A DNA stretch of 7,889 nt, taken from positions 1 through 7,889 of the forward strand of contig JAFVYE010000066.1 of the NCBI GenBank assembly GCA_017500745.1. The letters run 5' to 3'. The notes below the pieces were generated by a model. That model searched no databases. It was given only the letters and a program-made list of their open reading frames with translations, and was not told where the DNA came from. Shown one piece after another: positions 1-6,597 of this stretch. Positions within the stretch are counted from its first letter, which is position 1; the number at the start of each line of letters is the position of its first letter. The position numbers and the translations under genes were made by a program. This DNA comes from Clostridia bacterium. Its GTDB lineage: Bacteria > Bacillota > Clostridia > Christensenellales > CAG-917.

Positions 1-3000
1 TGGGAGCAGAGTTCAAAGTCAAGGTGATGTCATTCACTCGTTTTGCCGTGCAAACCCTTGGAGATGAGGTCAAATCATGTCTGACACCGGAGGGCTCCGT
101 CATGCTCCTTGCAGACGTCATTGAGCAAAAGAGGGATGAGCTTGTATATTACAAGCACGTCCGTCCTGACAGTCTGGCAGGAGAGGTGTATGCAGCTCTT
201 ACGGCTCTGCGCAACAGCGGTGTTTCCACAGAGGAGTTTGACCAAAAGGCAGACAAGTTGCCTCCCTCTCTCAAAAACAAGGCCCACGACCTTGGGGTTA
301 TGCACAGAGGATATATGGAGGCCCTTCAAGACAAGCGTCACGACAGCTCAACTCGTCTTGAAACCTTGGCAAAGGTGCTTTTGGACACAGACAAACCCTT
401 TGTGAAGGGCGTCAACTACTTTGTAGTTGACATGCACGATTTCAACACTCCTCAGCTTGACGTACTCCGTGCCATTGACAAAAATGCAAAGTCCTTGACG
501 GTTGGGCTTGTCAGCGGATTTGACAACAAAAACAGGCGCATATATCCCGACAATACGTTGAACAAAATCCGCGCACTTTCTCCAAATAGAGTTGGGGAAA
601 CCATAGTGCTTGACAACCTTGCCCCCATGCAAAAATCCTTGTCACAAAACCTCTTTGCCTATGAGCTTCTTCGTGACAGAGAGATGGTTGACGTGGGAGA
701 CAACCTCAGCTTGAAGGTGGCTCTCAACCGAGCCGATGAAGTCAACTGGATTGCCCTTGACATCCTCAAAAAAGTGCATAATGGCGCAAGATATAAGGAC
801 TTTGAGGTGCTTGTTGGCAGTGAGGCATATTTGCCCATAATCCGTAGTGCCTTTGACAGATACGGCATAAAGCATTTCATTGACAAAAAGGAGATGTTGT
901 CCGGTCAAACCAAAGTCAAATATCTGTTGTCTGCTTTGGCAGTTGCCCTCAAAAACTATCGTAGTGATGAGGTGCTTGACTTTGTCAAGAATCCTCTGTT
1001 TGCCCTTGGCCTTGAAGGAGATGACGGCATCAGCGGAGCAGACAAAGTGTTCCGCTTTGAAAACTACGTGTTGGAATACGGGGTCAACTACAATGGGTTC
1101 ACTCGCAATTTTGAGTACGGCGATGAAAGCACTCTTTCCGTAGTCAACGAGGTGCGCAAGGCCCTCGTGGGCGCGGTGCGCATTGTGGACGTTGACGGAA
1201 CAAGGCCCATGGCTCACTTTGTGGCAGGGGCACGAAAGTTCCTTGAAGAGTGCGCCCCTCAAAGTGCAACCCACACAGAAAAACTTACACAAATCAGCCA
1301 ATACTACAAAAAGTGTGCAGAGCAGGTTGACCAAAAACTTGAAGCAATACTTGGTGAAATTGAAAACGTTTTGACGGGAGAAGGAGATCTTGACAAGTTC
1401 AACACCGTGCTCACCTCAATGCTCAAAACCTTGAAGATTGCTCTCGTGCCCACCTTTCTTGACAGCGTGTTTGTTGGAGATATGTCCAGCAAGTTTAACG
1501 GAGAAGGGGACCTCTACGTTGTGGGTGCCAACTCCGGATCTCTTCCTCCCGACACCGAGGGCGGTGCAGTCATCACTCCCAAGGATGAGGAGCTTTTTGA
1601 GGAGGCGGACATCAGCATATATCCAACCCAACGCCAAAAGATAAAGCAGAACCTTTTTACAATCACAGAGATATTGTCCAAGTGCAGAGGCAAGCTCACG
1701 GTGAGTTATTCTTTGTCAGGAGTGGAAGGAGAGCTTAATCCGTCATCAATAATCCAGCAATTCAAGACCATGTTCAAAAAGAACGGAGCACCTCTTTCGG
1801 CAGAGATGATATCCTTTGACAACCTGCGAGCAAGCATGGTTTCGGCAGAGGACGTCAGCGCAATGTTTGCCACAGACAAGGGTGCAAAGCACAGCGTTCT
1901 TGCCTATGCGGTGTCTGGCCGAGCCAGCGAAATTGACATGGACATATATCGCACCGCCTACAGCTTTATGGGGGATGATGACAAGGTGTCCGTGGGTAAA
2001 TTGTACACCGTACCCGAGCGTCTTGAAACACCGCAAAACATCCAAAAGACCAGCATCAGCCGACTGGAACGATACTTTAAGTGCCCGTACAGCTATTTCT
2101 TCAATTATACGCTGGGGCTCAAACGCCGTGATGAAGGAGAGATTACGGGCCTTGACAACGGCACGCTTTTGCACGCCGTGTTTGAAAACTTTTTCCGTGC
2201 ACTCAAAGATGGCACAGTGGACAAGGACAACGTTGAGAGTCTTGCCACAGACACCTTTGACAGCGTGGTTCAAGGAGATGAGCGTTTGAAGCGCCTGTCT
2301 GAAAAACCGGACGTCATGCGCATGCTTCAAAAACTCAAAAAGGAAGGCGTGCGCACGTGCAAGGACCTCTTTGACATTTCCTTGCGATCCAAGTTCCGTC
2401 CCACCTATCTTGAAGCAGAGTTTTCAAAGGATGGCACCTTCAAACCCATATCTCTTGACGTGGACGGAAAGAAGGTTGAGCTCAGAGGCAAGATTGACCG
2501 TGTTGACGTGTATGAGGACAACTTTTTGGTCATTGACTACAAAACCTACAAGAGTGTGGACCTCAGCGCCAGCGAAATCTATCATGGCGAAAAGTTGCAA
2601 CTTTACATCTACGCTCAAGCCATAACTCAAAACCTTGACAGCAAAATTGCAGGGGTGTTTTATCTCCCCGTCTATCCCAGTTACGTCAAGGAGGGGGTGC
2701 AAAGATACAAATACAAAGGACAGGTCAGCGCAAATGAAGGATTGCGTTCAAAGATGGACTCAATTGTTGATCAATCTCCCTCCGAAGCAATCATACCCAC
2801 TCCGGGCAACGCACAAGGCAAAAACAGCACCTATCTGGACAATGATGGGTTCAATGCAAGAGGAAACTACGCCATTGAGCTTGCCAAGGTTGGAGTGAAA
2901 GACATATCCTCCGGCTACATTGCGCCTCGCCCCATAGAAAACTCCTGCACCAAATGCGAGTTCGGGGACGTGTGCAAATACAAGGACAAATATCCTCGGA

Positions 3001-3113
3001 CAAAATACTCTGTGCAGAACGACGTGTTTTTGCACTACAAGGATGAACTAATAGGCAATGATTGCCTTGAACAAGGCTCAATCGTTGATGACGGCGTAAA
3101 GGAGGGCATGTGA
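1..3113 (+). CDS. addB: AddB subunit of the AddAB helicase-nuclease (5' partial)
   Basis: AddB pairs with AddA to unwind and resect double-strand DNA ends in the cytoplasm before RecA loading. Residues here are numbered from the GTG codon at 24. The N-terminal and middle parts carry AddB-like segments: the VVDMHDFNTPQ stretch near 134-144, and the GANSGSLPPD stretch near 500 followed by a PTQRQ block. The C-terminal PD-(D/E)XK nuclease domain has GTLLH (H717), GKIDRVD (D825), IDYKT (D838, K840) and QLYIY (Q859). Cysteines C687 (FKCPYSYF) and C975, C978, C984 (CxxCx5C) match the 4Fe-4S staple of AddB. The frame is open to the left edge, and the peptide before codon 24 (GAEFKVK) continues into the family-typical VMSFTRFA segment. 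The true start and the N-terminal nucleotide-binding loop therefore lie upstream, probably some 60-110 residues away, since the family is usually about 1,150 residues. The family and nuclease assignment is firm; only the start is unknown. Confidence 0.95.
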   Translation, partial: GAEFKVKVMSFTRFAVQTLGDEVKSCLTPEGSVMLLADVIEQKRDELVYYKHVRPDSLAGEVYAALTALRNSGVSTEEFDQKADKLPPSLKNKAHDLGVMHRGYMEALQDKRHDSSTRLETLAKVLLDTDKPFVKGVNYFVVDMHDFNTPQLDVLRAIDKNAKSLTVGLVSGFDNKNRRIYPDNTLNKIRALSPNRVGETIVLDNLAPMQKSLSQNLFAYELLRDREMVDVGDNLSLKVALNRADEVNWIALDILKKVHNGARYKDFEVLVGSEAYLPIIRSAFDRYGIKHFIDKKEMLSGQTKVKYLLSALAVALKNYRSDEVLDFVKNPLFALGLEGDDGISGADKVFRFENYVLEYGVNYNGFTRNFEYGDESTLSVVNEVRKALVGAVRIVDVDGTRPMAHFVAGARKFLEECAPQSATHTEKLTQISQYYKKCAEQVDQKLEAILGEIENVLTGEGDLDKFNTVLTSMLKTLKIALVPTFLDSVFVGDMSSKFNGEGDLYVVGANSGSLPPDTEGGAVITPKDEELFEEADISIYPTQRQKIKQNLFTITEILSKCRGKLTVSYSLSGVEGELNPSSIIQQFKTMFKKNGAPLSAEMISFDNLRASMVSAEDVSAMFATDKGAKHSVLAYAVSGRASEIDMDIYRTAYSFMGDDDKVSVGKLYTVPERLETPQNIQKTSISRLERYFKCPYSYFFNYTLGLKRRDEGEITGLDNGTLLHAVFENFFRALKDGTVDKDNVESLATDTFDSVVQGDERLKRLSEKPDVMRMLQKLKKEGVRTCKDLFDISLRSKFRPTYLEAEFSKDGTFKPISLDVDGKKVELRGKIDRVDVYEDNFLVIDYKTYKSVDLSASEIYHGEKLQLYIYAQAITQNLDSKIAGVFYLPVYPSYVKEGVQRYKYKGQVSANEGLRSKMDSIVDQSPSEAIIPTPGNAQGKNSTYLDNDGFNARGNYAIELAKVGVKDISSGYIAPRPIENSCTKCEFGDVCKYKDKYPRTKYSVQNDVFLHYKDELIGNDCLEQGSIVDDGVKEGM
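3098..3105 (+). promoter_or_regulatory. Ribosome binding site of addA
   Basis: AAAGGAGG lies inside the last codons of addB. Its AGGAGG core ends 9 bases before the ATG at 3115. This near-perfect Shine-Dalgarno sequence fixes the addA start, and its position inside addB indicates that the two genes are translated from one mRNA, probably with translational coupling. A nearer ATG at 3108 is followed at once by the addB stop in the addB frame, so it cannot start a useful product. Confidence 0.85.
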
Positions 3114-3114
3114 T

Positions 3115-6100
3115 ATGGCAAAGACAAAACTCACTGCCGAACAAAGCCAAGCAGTAAAGGCAAAAGGTATGGTGATGGTGTCTGCATCGGCAGGAAGCGG
3201 AAAAACACACACTATGCTTGAAAGAATAATGCACCTCATTGAAGAGGGTGTGGGGCTCAATCGTATGTTGATATTGGTGTACAACGAGGCAAACGCCAGC
3301 GAGCTCCGTGAAAAGATAAGACAAAAACTTTTTGAAAAGGTTTGTGAAAACGTGGGCGACACCGCAGAAAAATATCGCAAGCAACTTGATGAAATTGCCT
3401 TTTCAACCATATGCACAATACACGCATTTTGTCGTAGCATAATCCGCACTAATTTTGAGGTGTTGGGCATAAATCCAGACTTTGAAATCCTTGACACAAC
3501 CGCCCACGAGGTGTACATGAAAAAGGCCATGGACGAGGTGTTCAATCGCCACGCCAGCGGAGAGGATGAGGTGTTTCAAGAGATGTTGTCCATCTTTGAA
3601 GTGACAAGGAGCGAGGACAATCTGCGTGCCAACGTCACAAAGCTGTACGAGTGCATGGACGTGCAGTCCAACTTGCAAGGTTTTGTTGACAACGTCAAGA
3701 GCTATTACGTTGATGACACCAAGTTTGACAAGGTGATTTTTGGCCACTTCAACAAGATTATGAAAGGGGTCAAGGAGTGCGCAAACAGCATATGGCAGAC
3801 CCTTGTGGTTGCAGAGCAGGACTCCTATGCCGAGCGTATGCGACTGGTCATGGACGTGGCAGATTACTTTGACTGTGGTCATATTGAAGCAATCATTTCT
3901 TCAAAGGAGCTTCTTGCCAAAAGAATCAGCAAAAAGAAGAAGGAAGTGGACGAGTCCGTAATGGATCTTGCCAAGAAGTGTAGTGACACCACAAAGGATG
4001 TTGTTGCCGAAATAGCAAGTTTATATGGTGACAATGACAAGAAAAAGGTCATTTTTGAACAAAACAAGCTTTTTGCCAACAAACTTTTGGACATAGCACT
4101 TGAGTTCAAGCAAACCTTGGAGGACATGAAGTCCAAGGACAACGTACTGTCCTTTGGCGACCTTGAACACAGTGCAGTCAAGCTCATTGATGCAGGGGTT
4201 GACGTTGCAGAAAACTACGAGCACGTTTTTGTGGATGAATATCAAGACGTCAACAGAGCACAGGAGTACGTCATATCTCATCTTGTCAAGGACGAGGCCT
4301 TTATGGTTGGTGACGTCAAGCAGAGCATTTATGGGTTCCGTTTGTCTGACCCCGAAATCTTCCTTGACAGACAAAGAAGATATGTTGAGGGTGCCAAAAA
4401 TGGTGGCAAGTTCAGCCCCATATTTTTCAACAACAACTTTAGAAGCGACAACCAAATTTTGCAGTTTGTCAACGGAGTTTTTGAGTCAATTATGACAGAG
4501 GAAAGCGCTGGGGTTGACTACAAAAACAATGCAAGCTTTGCTCCCGTTGCCGACCCCGATAGAAATGAAGGTCACGTGGAAGTGCACGTCTTTCAACAAG
4601 GAGAGTCAACCCCTTGTCGTGGACAAGGAATGTACAGTCTTGTAGACCATGAGAACCTTGAGCAGATAGAAACCGCTCTTGAAAGCGAGGGCAGGTTTAT
4701 TGCCGAGGAAATCAAGCGTCTAAAAGGCAGGACGATGGTGACGGTCAAAGGGGAGCAACATCTCTTGACCTACGGCGATTTTGCTTTGTTGTTTAGAAAG
4801 AGAGGCAAGGCATCAAAAACCATAATTGATCAACTGAAAAAAGCAGGCATTCCCGTTGACGAAGGCACTTTTTCAAAGGATGACGTGCCGGCAGAATCCG
4901 AGCTTATTGCAATGCTCAACGTCCTTGACAATCCTCGTCAGGACTACGCTCTTGCAGGATACATGTTGTCCTATCTTGGTGGCTACACCGAAAACGAGAT
5001 GGCAAAGATTGTTGCCTTTTCACACGAAGGACAGCTATATGACAAAGTCATTGCCTATTCGCAGGTTGATGATCAACTTGGGGACAAAATCCGTGGCACG
5101 TTGACCTTGCTTGAGGGCTATCGCACCAAGGCGAGCATAATGGGAGTCAAGGAGCTGGTTGAAACTTTGATTGCAGACACCTGTCTTGACGCCTATCTTG
5201 CATCAAAAGGTCAATCCTACGTCAATGGCATTGACACCTATCTCAAAACCATAAGTCCCGATGCAACCTCCCTTGCCAGATATTTGAGAGAGTACAAGGA
5301 GGGAGGCAGAGAGGAAAAGGGACGCCCCTCTGGGGGAGACAAGGTGCACGTCAGCACCTTCCACAGCTACAAAGGCCTTGAAACCCCCGTGGTGTTTTTG
5401 CCCAATGCAGACAACACCAAAAAGAAGGTGGGGGGCTCGGGAGATTTGAACGTGGAGTCTGGGGGATGTATTGCCATGGGATATTACAACTTTGACAAAA
5501 AGGAAAAGACCTCATCCACCATCTCCAACAAGACCGCTCAAATTTTGATGCAAGACAAAGAGTACAAAGAAGAAATGCGTCTACTGTACGTTGCTCTCAC
5601 ACGCGCACAAAAATATATGTATATAACCGGCGTGGCCAACCTCAAAGGAGACAGCTTCAGCATAGATGCCATAGAAAAGGGTTTTGCGTGCGAAAGCTTT
5701 GAGAAAGAGAAGTCCATTTTCAATTACGTGTTTACTGCAAGGAGAAGGGGCACGTTGAATATTGTGCCACACATACACGCCAGCGCAACTGCTCCCCCCG
5801 TGGCGTACGAGCAAAAGCCCTTTTTAGTTGTTGGCGAAAAGAGCGCTTTTGAGGAGGAACTTGAAGGAGCAATAAGGGCCAAGCGTGAATACGTGTATCC
5901 TCATCAAGAGGAGACGGCGTTGTCAATGAAGTATACTGTCACACAAATCAACAGCGATGGAGTCAAGCACCTTGATCCCACATATCCCGTGTATGAGGAT
6001 GACGAGGTTCAAAAAGGCGTGTCTGCGGCGGCGGTTGGCACGGTGTATCACAAGGTTATGGAACATATAGACTTTGCCTTGACCGAGGTTGATGAGGTGC

Positions 6101-6513
6101 AAAAGGCCGTGGATCAAATGGTTGAGGATGGAGTGCTCACAGCCGATGAAAGAGCTCTTGTCAAAGACGGAGAAGTGCACGGCGCAATCATGAACAACGT
6201 CATCAAGTCTGCGGTGGGAGCCAAGTGCTATCATGAGCAACCCTTTATGATGTACGTCCCTGCCAAAGATGTCATAGACGGCTCAACCTCAAAGGATGAG
6301 GTGCTGGTGCAGGGGGTGATAGACCTTCTTGTAGTGGGCAAGTCCAACTTTATTGTTGACTTCAAATACACCACCTTCCGCACAGAAGAGTCCAAAGAAA
6401 AATACAAAAAGCAACTTTATCTATACAAAATGGCATTTGAACGTGCGTTTTGTGAAAAAATTGAAAAAGTGGTGCTTTTGTCCTTGAAGACAGGCGAATC
6501 CTTTGAAATCTAA
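3115..6513 (+). CDS. addA: AddA subunit: UvrD-like (SF1A) helicase with C-terminal nuclease
   Basis: AddA is the ATP-dependent 3'-5' helicase and one of the two nucleases of AddAB. The 1,132-residue product shows the full SF1A motif order: Walker A ASAGSGKT (24-31, K30); a motif Ia segment NEANASELREKI (57-68); FSTICTIHAFC (96-106); LSFGDLE (345-351); the Walker B motif VDEYQD (373-378); GDVKQSIYGFR (399-409); NNNFRS (439-444); TFHSYKGLE (748-756); and LLYVALTRA (823-831, arginine finger R830). The C-terminal RecB-type nuclease has GTVYH (H979), QGVIDLL (D1070), VDFKY (D1082, K1084) and QLYLY (Q1100). It is somewhat shorter than Bacillus AddA (about 1,230 residues), but no motif is missing. 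The gene starts one base after the addB stop behind a strong ribosome binding site, so it is cotranscribed with addB. It ends in TAA. The residue after the catalytic lysine is Tyr rather than the more usual Thr or Ser. Identity is very secure. Confidence 0.97.
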   Translation: MAKTKLTAEQSQAVKAKGMVMVSASAGSGKTHTMLERIMHLIEEGVGLNRMLILVYNEANASELREKIRQKLFEKVCENVGDTAEKYRKQLDEIAFSTICTIHAFCRSIIRTNFEVLGINPDFEILDTTAHEVYMKKAMDEVFNRHASGEDEVFQEMLSIFEVTRSEDNLRANVTKLYECMDVQSNLQGFVDNVKSYYVDDTKFDKVIFGHFNKIMKGVKECANSIWQTLVVAEQDSYAERMRLVMDVADYFDCGHIEAIISSKELLAKRISKKKKEVDESVMDLAKKCSDTTKDVVAEIASLYGDNDKKKVIFEQNKLFANKLLDIALEFKQTLEDMKSKDNVLSFGDLEHSAVKLIDAGVDVAENYEHVFVDEYQDVNRAQEYVISHLVKDEAFMVGDVKQSIYGFRLSDPEIFLDRQRRYVEGAKNGGKFSPIFFNNNFRSDNQILQFVNGVFESIMTEESAGVDYKNNASFAPVADPDRNEGHVEVHVFQQGESTPCRGQGMYSLVDHENLEQIETALESEGRFIAEEIKRLKGRTMVTVKGEQHLLTYGDFALLFRKRGKASKTIIDQLKKAGIPVDEGTFSKDDVPAESELIAMLNVLDNPRQDYALAGYMLSYLGGYTENEMAKIVAFSHEGQLYDKVIAYSQVDDQLGDKIRGTLTLLEGYRTKASIMGVKELVETLIADTCLDAYLASKGQSYVNGIDTYLKTISPDATSLARYLREYKEGGREEKGRPSGGDKVHVSTFHSYKGLETPVVFLPNADNTKKKVGGSGDLNVESGGCIAMGYYNFDKKEKTSSTISNKTAQILMQDKEYKEEMRLLYVALTRAQKYMYITGVANLKGDSFSIDAIEKGFACESFEKEKSIFNYVFTARRRGTLNIVPHIHASATAPPVAYEQKPFLVVGEKSAFEEELEGAIRAKREYVYPHQEETALSMKYTVTQINSDGVKHLDPTYPVYEDDEVQKGVSAAAVGTVYHKVMEHIDFALTEVDEVQKAVDQMVEDGVLTADERALVKDGEVHGAIMNNVIKSAVGAKCYHEQPFMMYVPAKDVIDGSTSKDEVLVQGVIDLLVVGKSNFIVDFKYTTFRTEESKEKYKKQLYLYKMAFERAFCEKIEKVVLLSLKTGESFEI

Positions 6514-6517
6514 ATCC

Positions 6518-6539
6518 ACCCTTTTTTGAAAAAAAGGGT
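6518..6539. terminator. Inverted repeat, possible intrinsic terminator after addA
   Basis: A perfect 10-base inverted repeat (ACCCTTTTTT, 2-base spacer, AAAAAAGGGT) starts 4 bases after the addA stop. It could fold into a stem with four G/C pairs at the base and an A/T upper part. The position suits a terminator of the addBA transcript. However, the RNA that follows (TTGCAATTTTCG) has only a short, interrupted U tract, so termination may be weak. The repeat could instead be a bidirectional terminator or an operator, because it touches the -35 box of the next promoter. Confidence 0.5.
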
Positions 6540-6566
6540 TGCAATTTTCGCCCTATATGATATAAT
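6539..6566 (+). promoter_or_regulatory. Sigma-A-type promoter with extended -10
   Basis: The -35 box is TTGCAA (6539-6544), followed by a 16-base spacer and a perfect -10 box TATAAT (6561-6566). TGA directly precedes the -10 box and supplies the TGn extended element. Transcription should start near 6572-6575, giving a leader of about 25 bases before the ATG at 6598. The surrounding DNA is markedly A+T-rich compared with the genes. This promoter makes the membrane protein gene a transcription unit separate from addBA. Confidence 0.8.
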
Positions 6567-6585
6567 TTTAATAGTTTATTTTTAT

Positions 6586-6590
6586 AGGAG
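6586..6590 (+). promoter_or_regulatory. Ribosome binding site of the membrane protein gene
   Basis: AGGAG lies 7 bases before the ATG at 6598, the standard spacing. It selects this ATG, the first in the leader, as the start of the third gene. Confidence 0.82.
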
Positions 6591-6597
6591 CAAAAGG

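Noticed and set aside
642..1334. Long minus-strand open frame (230 codons) opposite addB
   Set aside because: It lies wholly inside clearly conserved addB coding sequence, its translation is Cys/Val/His-rich with no recognisable motif, and I see no good ribosome binding site. It is a shadow of the biased codon use on the + strand.
1746..2330. Minus-strand open frame (194 codons) opposite the AddB nuclease region
   Set aside because: It is opposite conserved nuclease motifs and has no independent coding signal.
24..3113. Many TTGACA words resembling -35 boxes inside addB (and likewise in addA)
   Set aside because: They are Leu/Phe/Ile-Asp-Asn/Lys codon runs produced by the codon-junction bias. 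The ones I looked at had no well-spaced TATAAT box.
2851..3384. Minus-strand open frame (177 codons) spanning the addB-addA junction
   Set aside because: It covers the AddB iron-sulfur cysteines and the AddA Walker A motif on the other strand. The translation is Cys/His/Phe-rich and unlike a real protein.
229..3560. AGCGG words (for example near 230, 519, 1032, 3195 and 3554), the Bacillus subtilis Chi sequence
   Set aside because: The Chi sequence of this organism is unknown, Chi varies widely among AddAB bacteria, and five copies of a 5-base word are not informative.
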